From: Actinomadura sp. KC345
GTDB lineage: Bacteria > Actinomycetota > Actinomycetes > Streptosporangiales > Streptosporangiaceae
DNA: 46,990 nucleotides
Reading direction: 5' to 3'
Assembly: GCF_004348515.1 (NCBI RefSeq)
Contig: NZ_SMKH01000023.1
Location: 1-46,990 of the forward strand
The notes beneath the pieces are model-generated. The model searched no databases. It was not told the origin of the DNA and was given only the letters and a program-made list of their open reading frames with translations. The position numbers and the translations under genes are program-made. Shown here in pieces: positions 16,275 through 23,471 of this stretch. The stretch's first letter is position 1; the number at the start of each line of letters is the position of its first letter.

Positions 16275-16415
16275 CTAGTCGTCGCCTTCGTAGGGCAGGA
16301 ACGCGCTGCTGTCGATGACGTAGCCGCCCGCGTTGACCTCGTCCCCGAACACGTAGTCGTGCCGTGCGCGGTAACGCGTCCCTTCCGAAGCGGGACCGGG
16401 GTCACTGTTTTGGTG
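16275..16415 (-). pseudogene. possible orphan C-terminal gene fragment
   Basis: On the minus strand a stop-to-stop frame of about 46 codons reads like real protein: DYVFGDEVNAGGYVIDSSAF followed by LPYEGDD and TAG (16275-16277). It has no start codon or Shine-Dalgarno, and lies in the otherwise empty gap between convergent araC and arfB. I do not recognise the family. It may be the decayed 3' end of a lost gene. Low confidence. Confidence 0.3.
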
Positions 16416-16478
16416 CTAGCGATCCGCTACGTCGCAACGATGCCAGCTTAAGGGATGGAGGCCGAGCTTCCTGCCTGG

Positions 16479-16904
16479 TCAGTCCCAGCGGCTGGAGCGT
16501 TGGCGTTTGATGGCGGAGCGGCGTTTCTTGTTCTCCAGGCGGCGTTCGTTGATGCCGCGGGGCATCTTCTTGGGGACGCGCTTCTTCGGGGGAGGGGCCG
16601 TGGCGTCGGCCAGCAGGGTGGCCAGGCGGGTGCGGGCCGCGTCGCGGTTGCGGAGCTGGGAGCGGTACTCCTCGGCGCGGACCGTCAGCACGCCGCGGAC
16701 CAGGCGGCCGGACAGGCGTTCCAGGGCCCTTGTCTTCAAAGCGTCCGGGAGGGACGGGGAGTTCGCGACGTCGAAGGAGAGTTCGGCGGCGGTGGCGCTG
16801 GTGTTGACGTGCTGCCCGCCCGGTCCCGAGGAGCGGGAGAAACGCCAGCTCAGCTCGGACTCCGGGATGGAGACCGAGCCGCGGACGTGGATCTGCTCGG
16901 GCAT
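16479..16904 (-). CDS. arfB: alternative ribosome-rescue factor ArfB (peptidyl-tRNA hydrolase)
   Basis: 141 aa, the size of ArfB/YaeJ/ICT1. The class-I release-factor-like domain has the SSGPGGQHVN motif with GGQ at residues 29-31, which hydrolyses peptidyl-tRNA on stalled ribosomes. The basic tail (KKRVPKKMPRGINERR, NKKRRSAIKRQR) is the part that inserts into the empty mRNA channel. ATG 16904 follows GACAAT by 6 nt; a GTG two codons upstream is an alternative. Divergent from the DUF2236 gene. Confidence 0.92.
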   Translation of the reverse strand: MPEQIHVRGSVSIPESELSWRFSRSSGPGGQHVNTSATAAELSFDVANSPSLPDALKTRALERLSGRLVRGVLTVRAEEYRSQLRNRDAARTRLATLLADATAPPPKKRVPKKMPRGINERRLENKKRRSAIKRQRSSRWD

Positions 16905-16939
16905 GTCCACATTGTCGCAAAACAGGGGTGATCTTGTCG

Positions 16940-16987
16940 CCCGAGTATCACTCGGGTGGACAACGACTGCAAGTACTTACTTACAAT
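16940..16987 (+). promoter_or_regulatory. promoter and operator of the DUF2236 gene
   Basis: A 7-bp inverted repeat cccgagt-atc-actcggg (16940-16956) abuts a -35-like TGGACA (16957-16962). After 19 nt comes the -10 TACAAT (16982-16987), and the ATG at 16995 follows 7 nt later. The spacer contains the palindrome aagtactt (16971-16978). Layout indicates a regulated, leaderless promoter. Confidence 0.6.
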
Positions 16988-16994
16988 GATCGGT

Positions 16995-17822
16995 ATGGCT
17001 GACGGAGTGTTCAAGGACGGCGATCTCATCCGCGTCATCGGGCGGGAGGGCGTGCTGATCGCGGCCGGAGGGGCCGCGTCGTTGCTGCAGACCGCGCATC
17101 CCAAGGTGGCGCAGGGAGTGTGGGACCACAGCTACACGGCCGACGACCCGACACGGCGCCTGCGGAACACCATGGGGTGGGTCTACACGGTCCAGTTCGG
17201 GACGCGGGAGGAGGCCGAGGCGCTCAGCGCCCTGGTCACGAAGGGGCACGAGGCCATCACCGGGCCCGACTACGAGGCGAACGACCCGGAGTTGCAGGTG
17301 TGGGTCGCGTCCACGCTGTTCGCGGTGGCGGCGCAGTTCTACCAGCTGCTCTTCCGGCGGCACCTGGACCAGGCGGAGCTTGAGGAGTTCTACCAGCAGA
17401 GCAAGGTCTACGCGACGATCCTGGGATGCCCGGAGGAGCGGATGCCGGGGACGTATCCGGAGTTCCGCGAGTACTACGCGGACATGCTCCAGAACCTGAA
17501 GATCAGTGACGCCTCGCGGGGCGTCGCCGACGAGGTGCTGTATCCGAAGCTGCCGGGAGGCGTGTCGAACGCACCCGGGCTCGCGATGATCCGGCTGCTG
17601 ACCGCCGGGCTGATGCCGGCGCCGATCCGTGAGCAGTACGGGTGGCGGTGGGACGCCGGGCGGGAGCGGCGGTTCCGGCTGCTGGTCGGGGCGCTGGCGG
17701 CGGTGTATCCGCGGCTGCCGCTGCGGGTGCGGACGCTGCCCAGGGACGCCTACCTGGCCTCGACGCGGAAGATGCTGGCCAAGGTGAGGCGGCCGCCCGC
17801 GATCTCGGTCAGGTCGAGCTGA
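16995..17822 (+). CDS. DUF2236 oxygenase (MpaB/Lcp-like)
   Basis: 275 aa. Shows the DUF2236 pattern: REGVLIAAGGAASLLQTAHPKVAQGV, DDPTRRLRNTMGWVYTVQFG, VWVASTLFAVAAQFYQLLF and the C-terminal LPLRVRTLPRDAYLASTRKML. Relatives include latex-clearing protein and mycophenolic-acid MpaB, haem-dependent oxygenases; the substrate here is unknown. The start at 16995 is favoured over 16956/16986 because a TACAAT -10 ends 7 nt before it. A tandem repeat and a terminator hairpin follow. Confidence 0.85.
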   Translation: MADGVFKDGDLIRVIGREGVLIAAGGAASLLQTAHPKVAQGVWDHSYTADDPTRRLRNTMGWVYTVQFGTREEAEALSALVTKGHEAITGPDYEANDPELQVWVASTLFAVAAQFYQLLFRRHLDQAELEEFYQQSKVYATILGCPEERMPGTYPEFREYYADMLQNLKISDASRGVADEVLYPKLPGGVSNAPGLAMIRLLTAGLMPAPIREQYGWRWDAGRERRFRLLVGALAAVYPRLPLRVRTLPRDAYLASTRKMLAKVRRPPAISVRSS

Positions 17823-17828
17823 GCGGAC

Positions 17829-17894
17829 GCCGGGGTGAGGGAGCCGCCGGGGTGAGGGAGCCGCCGGGGTGAGGGAGCCGCCGGGGTGAGGGAG
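17829..17894 (+). repeat. four tandem copies of a 17-bp unit
   Basis: The unit gccggggtgagggagcc starts at 17829, 17846, 17863 and 17880 with almost no divergence. It lies immediately after the DUF2236 stop and before the terminator stem. The period is not a multiple of 3, and each unit carries a TGA. Confidence 0.85.
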
Positions 17895-17900
17895 CAGGGT

Positions 17901-17936
17901 GCGGCCGCGTGACCCACAGGGTAGTCACGCGGCCGC
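17901..17936 (+). terminator. terminator after the DUF2236 gene
   Basis: Perfect 13-bp stem gcggccgcgtgac / gtcacgcggccgc with a 10-nt loop, followed by a pyrimidine-rich tctccctt stretch. Confidence 0.75.
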
Positions 17937-18168
17937 TCTCCCTTGCTCGGCCCCTCCCGCCCGGCCCGGCTGGGAAGGACCTTCTGGCCCGGTTCCGCCG
18001 TCCGTCCGCCCGCTCCCCCCAGAGCCTGGCCGGACGGCGTCCCGGGTCAGTCCGGGGCGCCGGCGGAGGTTCCGGGCTCCGACGGCTGCTGCGGCCGTTC
18101 GGCGTTCATGAAACGGATCCCCCTGCCGGTCGCTCACTTCGAGCGTGCGGCCCGGGGCTGTAACCCGC

Positions 18169-18197
18169 CTGGATCCTGCCTGAAAGTGTGCTGAATG
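18169..18197. promoter_or_regulatory. three OmpR-type direct repeats, 11-bp period
   Basis: CTGGATC (18169), CTGAAAG (18180) and CTGAATG (18191) are spaced exactly 11 bp. They share a consensus with the boxes before the adjacent response-regulator gene. The 17937-18388 gap has no convincing gene; this array is its main feature besides the copies at 18355-18392. Confidence 0.55.
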
Positions 18198-18354
18198 CTG
18201 ACAAGTCATGAGAAACCGCGACCGAGCGGGCGTGCGGCGTCCGTCGTCCCTCGGCCGCGGTGGCGCGAGCTGCGCCGAAGCTGGCCAGGGCGCGTACTCC
18301 CGTTCCCTGTCGAGCCCGGGGCGCGCCCTGTGGCGTCCACCTAAGCGCACGTAC

Positions 18355-18392
18355 CTGAACGTTGCCTGAACGGGCCGGAGAAGGGCGTTCAG
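18355..18392. promoter_or_regulatory. CTGAACG direct repeat plus inverted copy at histidine-kinase 3' end
   Basis: CTGAACG at 18355-18361 and 18366-18372 (11-bp period), and the inverse CGTTCAG at 18386-18392 overlapping the kinase stop codon. It could be a binding site for the neighbouring response regulator. Alternatively, the inverted pair is the operon's terminator stem. Confidence 0.45.
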
Positions 18393-19969
18393 GTTCCGTC
18401 GAGCGGCAGGACGACCCTGAACGTGGCCCCCTCGCCCGGTTCGGAGTCGGCCTCCACCCGGCCTTCGTGGGCGGCCACCAGCGCGGCGACGATGGCGAGG
18501 CCGAGGCCCGCGCCGCCCCCCTCCCGGGAGCGCGCCTCGTCCGCGCGGTAGAAGCGCTCGAACACCCGCTCCGCGTGCTCCGGAGAGAGGCCGGGACCCT
18601 GGTCGGCGACCTCGACGGCCGCCGCCGGGGCGTCGCGCAGCGTGCCCGGGGCGAGGCGCACCTCGACCGGTGTGCCTTCGGGGGTGTGCACGATCGCGTT
18701 GGTCAGCAGGTTCCCGAGCACCTGGCGCAGCCGCGGCTCGTCCCCCAGCACCTGGTAGGCCAGCCCTCCCTCGACCGATAGATCGATCGTGCGATCGGGT
18801 GCGAGAACTCTCGCCTCCTGGACAGAGTCGGCGGCGACGGCGAGCAGGTCCACCGGACGCCGCTCGATCGGGCGCTGCCGGTCCAGGCGCGCGAGCAGCA
18901 GCAGGTCCTCGACCAGCAGTCCCATCCGGGACGCGGTCTCCTCGATGCGGCCGATCAGCCGGTCGAGCTCCTCGGGGCTGCGGGCGGCGCCCTGCCGGTA
19001 GAACTCGGCGAACCCGCGGATCGCGGTGAGCGGCGTGCGCAGCTCGTGGCTGGCGTCGGCGACGAACCGGCGCATCCGCTCCTCCGACCGCAGCGCGGTC
19101 CGCTCCGACCGCCGTGCCCCCGCCTCCGACTCGGCGCGGGCCTGGAACGCCGCCTCGATCTGCGCGAGCATCGCGTTCAGCGACTCGCCGAGGCGCCCCA
19201 TCTCGGTGCGCGGGTCGGCCCGCGGGACCCGGCGCGACAGGTCGCCGGCCGCGATCGCGCCCGCGGTCTCCTCGACCTCTTCGAGCGGGCGCAGGCTCGC
19301 CCGGACGACCCACACGCCGAGGCCGACCAGGCCGGCCAGCACCACCAGCCCCACGATCGCGTCGATCACCATGAGCCGCCGGACGGTCCGGTCGACCTCG
19401 TCCAGGCTGAACGCCAGGACGAGGATCGCTCCGCCGCCGCCCGGGATCGGCTGGGCGAGGATCCGCCACGACGAGCCCGAGCCGCCGGTCCCGGAGACCG
19501 TGAACGGCTCGTCGATCCGCCCGGACAGGTCGTCGGGGAGGCGCGGATGGCCGGGATCGCTCCACGCCGGGTTCCGCCCGACCGTGCGGCCGTCGGTGGC
19601 GCGGACCTGCCCGTACACCTCGCTCGGGATCCGGTAGGTGATCCAGGTCTTCCCGTCCTCCAGCTCGTCCAGCTGCTGGACGACCTGGCTCATCGACCGG
19701 CCGACGGCGCCGCGCAGCTGGTCGTCGGCCCGTCCGACCAGGTACTGCCGCAGTACCGACGTCCCCGCCGCGCCCATGACCGTCATCCCGAGGGTGGCCA
19801 GGACGAGCATCCCGGCGACCAGCTTGACGCGCAGCGACGTCCGGGCCCATACGCGGGTCAGGACGTACCGCGGCCACCCCGGCGGGCCCTGCCCCCGGGC
19901 ATGCGGCGGCTCCGGCGGGCCCCCCGGTGGATGAGCGCCGGTGGGGGACGCCGGTACGTGCGCGGACAT
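18389..19969 (-). CDS. sensor histidine kinase (HAMP, HisKA, HATPase_c)
   Basis: 526 aa. TM1 about 47-70, an extracytoplasmic sensor loop to about 197, TM2 about 198-222, HAMP about 223-275, a short coiled coil, HisKA with phospho-acceptor H308 in VADASHELRTPL, then HATPase_c with N box (GNLLTNAIVHTP), G1 (DQGPGL), F box (FERFYR) and G2 (GAGLGLAIV). A Pro/Gly/His-rich 45-residue N-terminus precedes TM1. The start overlaps the response-regulator stop by one base (TGATG). Stimulus unknown; an envelope signal is likely from the topology. Confidence 0.93.
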   Translation of the reverse strand: MSAHVPASPTGAHPPGGPPEPPHARGQGPPGWPRYVLTRVWARTSLRVKLVAGMLVLATLGMTVMGAAGTSVLRQYLVGRADDQLRGAVGRSMSQVVQQLDELEDGKTWITYRIPSEVYGQVRATDGRTVGRNPAWSDPGHPRLPDDLSGRIDEPFTVSGTGGSGSSWRILAQPIPGGGGAILVLAFSLDEVDRTVRRLMVIDAIVGLVVLAGLVGLGVWVVRASLRPLEEVEETAGAIAAGDLSRRVPRADPRTEMGRLGESLNAMLAQIEAAFQARAESEAGARRSERTALRSEERMRRFVADASHELRTPLTAIRGFAEFYRQGAARSPEELDRLIGRIEETASRMGLLVEDLLLLARLDRQRPIERRPVDLLAVAADSVQEARVLAPDRTIDLSVEGGLAYQVLGDEPRLRQVLGNLLTNAIVHTPEGTPVEVRLAPGTLRDAPAAAVEVADQGPGLSPEHAERVFERFYRADEARSREGGGAGLGLAIVAALVAAHEGRVEADSEPGEGATFRVVLPLDGT

Positions 19970-20718
19970 CAGCCGGGTCTCGCCGGCTCGCGCAGGACGT
20001 AGCCCACACCGCGCAGCGTGTGGATGAGGCGCGGCTCGGCGTTGTCGACCTTGCGGCGCAGCGCCGACACGTACGACTCGACGATCCCCGCGTCGCCCCG
20101 GAAGTCGTAGTTCCACACGTGGTCGAGGATCTGCGCCTTCGACACGACACGTCCCGCGTTGGCCATGAAGTACCGCAGCAGCTTGAACTCGGTCGGCGAG
20201 AGCTGGATCGCGCGCCCGCCCCGCCACACCTCGTGGCTGTCCTCGTCGAGCTCGACGTCGGCGAACACCATCCGCGGCGTCGGCTCGGCCATCCCGCCGC
20301 GGAACCGCCGCAGGACGGCGCGGATGCGGGCGATGACCTCCTCAAGGCTGAACGGCTTGGTGACGTAGTCGTCCCCGCCGATCGTCAGCCCCTTGATGCG
20401 GTCCTGCACGGCGTCCCGCGCGGTCAGGAACAGCACGGGAGTGTGGTCGCCGCCGGACCGCAGCCGCCGCGCGACGTCGAACCCGTCGATGTCGGGCAGC
20501 ATCACGTCCAGGACGATCAGGTCCGGGCGGTGGCGCCGCGCCGACTGGACGGCGTCGGCCCCGTTGGTGGCGGTGACCACGTCGAAACCGGTGAAGCGCA
20601 GGCTGCCGGCGAGCAGTTCCAGGATGTTCGGTTCGTCCTCGACGACGAGCAGTGTCGCCTCCGCCGCCCTGCCTCCGCCGTTCGCCGTTCGTTCAACCAT
20701 TCCGTCCACCAATGGCAC
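19969..20718 (-). CDS. OmpR/PhoB family response regulator
   Basis: 249 aa. Receiver domain with acidic pocket VVEDEP, phospho-acceptor D71 in LIVLDVMLPDIDG, T99/K121 (FLTARD, VTKPFSL). The C-terminal winged helix is LSPTEFKLLRYFMANAGRVVSKAQILDHVWNYDF then VSALRRKVD and GVGYVLRE. GTG 20718 is supported by GGAGGGGG upstream; ATG 20700 is an alternative. It resembles the TcrA/MprA-like PhoB class of actinobacteria. CTGAATG direct repeats with 11-bp period lie 41-58 bp upstream, suggesting autoregulation. Confidence 0.93.
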   Translation of the reverse strand: MPLVDGMVERTANGGGRAAEATLLVVEDEPNILELLAGSLRFTGFDVVTATNGADAVQSARRHRPDLIVLDVMLPDIDGFDVARRLRSGGDHTPVLFLTARDAVQDRIKGLTIGGDDYVTKPFSLEEVIARIRAVLRRFRGGMAEPTPRMVFADVELDEDSHEVWRGGRAIQLSPTEFKLLRYFMANAGRVVSKAQILDHVWNYDFRGDAGIVESYVSALRRKVDNAEPRLIHTLRGVGYVLREPARPG

Positions 20719-20758
20719 AGTCCCCCTCCACGATTACGGCAGAGGTTCCCATCTCAAC

Positions 20759-20776
20759 CTGAATGTCCCCTGAATG
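20759..20776 (-). promoter_or_regulatory. CTGAATG-N4-CTGAATG box upstream of the response regulator
   Basis: Two identical heptamers at 20759-20765 and 20770-20776 with 11-bp period; read on the coding strand they are CATTCAG repeats. The same motif family recurs at 18180-18197 and 18355-18372, flanking the two-component operon. Confidence 0.6.
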
Positions 20777-20868
20777 CTCCCAGAGGATCGGTTGAGCGCG
20801 CCGCCCCCTCCTGCCTGCTGCGACGCCCGTGTTCGCGTGGCGGCCGGTCGGCGCTCGTGGTCACCGCA

Positions 20869-21399
20869 CTAGCCGCGGAGGTCCCGGATGGCCCGCATGG
20901 CTTCGCGGCGGGCCTCGCCGGACAGGACGTCGAGGTAGACGCCGCCGCCCAGATGGCCGCACTCGTGCTGAAGGCAGCGGGCGAAGTAGCCGGTGCCCTC
21001 CACGCGGGCGGGTCTGCCCTTCACGTCCATGCCCTCGACGACGGCGTGCGCGTGGCGGGGCGTCTCGAAGCGCAGGCCGGGGACGGACAGGCAGCCTTCC
21101 GGCTCGACCAGCGTCCCGCCGTCGGCGGCCACGAGCCTCGGGTTCACGACGTGCCCGATGTGGCGGCGTCCCTTGTCGTCCTCGCAGTCGTAGACGAACA
21201 CCTGGAGGCCGACGCCCACCTGGTTGGCGGCCAGCCCGGCGCCGTCCTCCTCGTACATGGTGACGAACATGTCGTCGACGAGGCGTTCCAGCGCGGCGTC
21301 GAACGTCCGGACGGGATCGCATTCGGTGCGCAGGACCGGATCTCCGAGGAGCCGGATCGGACGGGTGGTTCCGCGGCGCGTGTGGGTCCTCTTGCTCAC
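20869..21399 (-). CDS. def: peptide deformylase
   Basis: 176 aa. All three deformylase motifs are present: GAGLAANQVG (53-62), EGCLSVPG with metal ligand C103, and QHECGHLGG with H145, E146 and H149. It removes the formyl group from nascent protein N-termini. The third motif has Gly where most family members have Asp (HExDH), a minor variation. GTG 21399 is preferred because a TAGGAT hexamer ends exactly 7 nt upstream (leaderless pattern); the upstream ATG at 21438 would put that promoter inside the gene. Actinobacteria often have several def copies. Confidence 0.9.
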   Translation of the reverse strand: MSKRTHTRRGTTRPIRLLGDPVLRTECDPVRTFDAALERLVDDMFVTMYEEDGAGLAANQVGVGLQVFVYDCEDDKGRRHIGHVVNPRLVAADGGTLVEPEGCLSVPGLRFETPRHAHAVVEGMDVKGRPARVEGTGYFARCLQHECGHLGGGVYLDVLSGEARREAMRAIRDLRG

Positions 21400-21406
21400 C
21401 CCGTGG

Positions 21407-21412
21407 ATCCTA
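21407..21412 (-). promoter_or_regulatory. -10 element of the deformylase gene
   Basis: Coding-strand TAGGAT followed by 7 nt and GTG, within an AT-rich TTTTATAGGAT stretch that is unusual in this genome. Confidence 0.55.
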
Positions 21413-21439
21413 TAAAAGGCGACACGGTCAAAACGCAAC

Positions 21440-21473
21440 GCGGTGCGCCCGGCCGGGTGGCCGGACGCACCGC
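21440..21473 (-). terminator. terminator after divIVA-like gene
   Basis: Outer stem gcggtgcg / cgcaccgc and inner stem ccggcc / ggccgg with loop gggt. On the minus strand it is followed by TTGCGTTTT, a T-rich tract. Confidence 0.75.
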
Positions 21474-21501
21474 GCGACCGCCTGACGTTTCCGGGTCGGA
21501 G

Positions 21502-22578
21502 CTACAGCTCGATCGGGCCGCGGGGCTGCTCCGGCCCGCGGGGCTGCTCCGGCGGGACGGGTGCGCCCGGCTCGTCGGCCGGGGGCTTGGGCTGCTGCTG
21601 CGACGGCGCGGCCGGCGCGTCGGCCGCCGGAGCCGGCTGCTCGGGCTTCTTCACGGACGGCAAGCCCTGCGGGGCGGCCGGCGTGGAGGCCGGGGGCTGG
21701 GCCTGGGCCGGCTTGGGCGCCGCCGGCATCGGCTTCGCGCCGCCGCCGCTCCCGGACTGCGGACCGGAGGGCGACGCGGGCGCGGACTGCGCGGGCTTGG
21801 CCTGCGCGGGCTTGGCCTGCGGACCGGTCTGGCCGGACGGGGGCTGGCCCTGGGCGGGCTGCTGCTTGCGCGGCGCACCCTGCCGGACGGCGTCCTCGAC
21901 CATCTTCTCCAGCGGGCCCGCCTCGTTCTCGGCGGTCAGCAACCGGTGCAGCGTCTCGCTGATCTCGGTGAGGCGCTGCAGGGCCTGGGTGTGGTTCTTG
22001 GTGAGCGAGGTCAGCCGCTGCGTCGCCCCCTCGTTGATCACGCTGGCGCGGCGCTCGGAGGCGGTCAGGGTGCGCTCGGCCTCCAGCCGCGCGCTGCTGA
22101 CGGTCTGCTCCGCCTCCTGCTGGGCGGCCGACAGCACGCTGTCGGACTCCTTCTGGGCCGAGTTGATCACGTTGTCGGCCTTCTCCTGCGCCTGCGAGAG
22201 GTTCTTCTCGGCGTGCGCGCGGGCCTCGTCGATGATCCGCTTGGACTCCATCTCGGCGTCCTTGCGGATCTCGGACCCCTTGGTCTCGGCCTGGGCGACC
22301 TTGTCCTGGGCCTCGTCCTCGGCGAGGTTGATGATCTGACGGAGCCGGTCGCTCAGGTCGTCGCCGGTCGGCTTGCGCGCCTCCCGGAGCTCGGCCATCT
22401 CGCGGCGGAGGCGTTCGCCGTCGTCCTGGGCGCGGGCGAGCCGGGCCTCGAGTTCGCGGTGCTTCTGCTGGGCGCGGGCGATGAAGTCGTCGACCTGGCG
22501 GCGGTTGTAGCCGCGCATGACGATCTCGAAGGACTCTTCTTGGAGGAGGTTCGGCAGGATTTCGGCTTCGTTGCTCAT
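21502..22578 (-). CDS. DivIVA-domain coiled-coil protein with Pro/Gln-rich tail
   Basis: 358 aa. The N-terminus has the DivIVA membrane-curvature motif FEIVMRGYNRRQVDDFIARA (about 17-36). A long coiled coil follows (about 36-225) rich in E/A/Q/K, then a low-complexity Pro/Ala/Gln tail (about 235-358; AKPAQAKPAQSAPA and repeated QPRGPEQPRGP). Related proteins scaffold polar growth or envelope/cytoskeleton complexes. This one lacks the short linker layout of Wag31 and is probably a paralogue. AAGG lies upstream of the ATG. The 281 bp upstream, shared with the divergent carbonic anhydrase gene, hold promoters only. Confidence 0.88.
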   Translation of the reverse strand: MSNEAEILPNLLQEESFEIVMRGYNRRQVDDFIARAQQKHRELEARLARAQDDGERLRREMAELREARKPTGDDLSDRLRQIINLAEDEAQDKVAQAETKGSEIRKDAEMESKRIIDEARAHAEKNLSQAQEKADNVINSAQKESDSVLSAAQQEAEQTVSSARLEAERTLTASERRASVINEGATQRLTSLTKNHTQALQRLTEISETLHRLLTAENEAGPLEKMVEDAVRQGAPRKQQPAQGQPPSGQTGPQAKPAQAKPAQSAPASPSGPQSGSGGGAKPMPAAPKPAQAQPPASTPAAPQGLPSVKKPEQPAPAADAPAAPSQQQPKPPADEPGAPVPPEQPRGPEQPRGPIEL

Positions 22579-22846
22579 GATGCCTTGGGGGGTCGTTGGC
22601 GGGGGTCATCACCCCGTCAGGGTCGGTTGTGACAACATCCTCACCCGCCGGTTGAGCGGGCCCACGTGTGGAAACGTCAGGACGACTCTTGTCCGGTCCA
22701 CCCCATTCGCGCAACCGGAACGCACTTCTCGCTGCCGTTTCTTCACCCGGGTAGGCCCGACAAACTATCCAATCCTCGCAAACTACGCGGCTCGGGGGTG
22801 CCGGACGCCGCCGGGGGCGCCGTCCGGGACGCGGCGGGACGCGTCC

Positions 22847-22852
22847 TAGCAT
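22847..22852 (+). promoter_or_regulatory. -10 element of the gamma-carbonic anhydrase gene
   Basis: TAGCAT followed by exactly 7 nt and ATG 22860; no Shine-Dalgarno, so a leaderless transcript is inferred. Confidence 0.55.
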
Positions 22853-22859
22853 CGGCGGC

Positions 22860-23399
22860 ATGAGCTACCTGGGATCATTGGGCGAGGACCGGCCGAACAT
22901 CGACCCCGAGGCGTGGGTGGCGCCCGGCGCGGTCGTCGTCGGCCGGGTGACGCTGGGCCGGGCGTCGAGCGTCTGGTACGGCTCGGTCCTGCGCGGGGAC
23001 GACGCGGAGATCGTGGTCGGCGACGAGTGCAACATCCAGGATCTCTGCTGCATGCACTCCGACCCGGGGATGCCTGCGGTCCTGGAGGACCGCGTCAGCC
23101 TCGGCCACAAGGCGATGGTGCACGGCGCGCACGTCGAGACCGGCTCGCTCATCGGGATCGGTGCGATCGTGCTGAACGGAGCCCGGATCGGCTCCGGGAC
23201 GCTGATCGCGGCCGGCGCTCTGGTCCCGCCCGGCAAGAAGATCCCCTCCGGCGTGCTCGTCGCCGGGACGCCGGGCAGGATCGTCCGGGAGCTGACCGAC
23301 GATGACCGGCTCACGCTGGAGCACACGCCCGCGGTGTACGTGGACAAGGCGCGGCGGCACCGCACGGCCGATTGGCGCACACCGTCAAGCTCCGATTGA
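22860..23399 (+). CDS. gamma-carbonic anhydrase family protein
   Basis: 179 aa, a left-handed beta-helix of hexapeptide repeats (IDPEAWVAPGAVVVGRVTLG, GTLIAAGALVPPG). Metal-ligand histidines H66 (MHSD), H83 and H88 (GHKAMVHG) match the gamma-class carbonic anhydrase/YrdA set. Members bind Zn or Fe; many bacterial homologues have weak or unknown activity, so CO2 hydration is plausible but unproven. The C-terminal helix (DKARRHRTADW) caps the trimer. Confidence 0.9.
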   Translation: MSYLGSLGEDRPNIDPEAWVAPGAVVVGRVTLGRASSVWYGSVLRGDDAEIVVGDECNIQDLCCMHSDPGMPAVLEDRVSLGHKAMVHGAHVETGSLIGIGAIVLNGARIGSGTLIAAGALVPPGKKIPSGVLVAGTPGRIVRELTDDDRLTLEHTPAVYVDKARRHRTADWRTPSSSD

Positions 23400-23471
23400 T
23401 AATGCTCTGACCTGCACTTATGTGGTGAATACGGCGGTGACGGGCACACTGATCGAGTTCTGCTGACTACG

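Noticed and set aside
17937-18388. Protein gene in the DUF2236-kinase gap
   Set aside because: Frames on both strands are short, Arg/Pro-rich and without a ribosome site; only direct repeats and hairpins are convincing.
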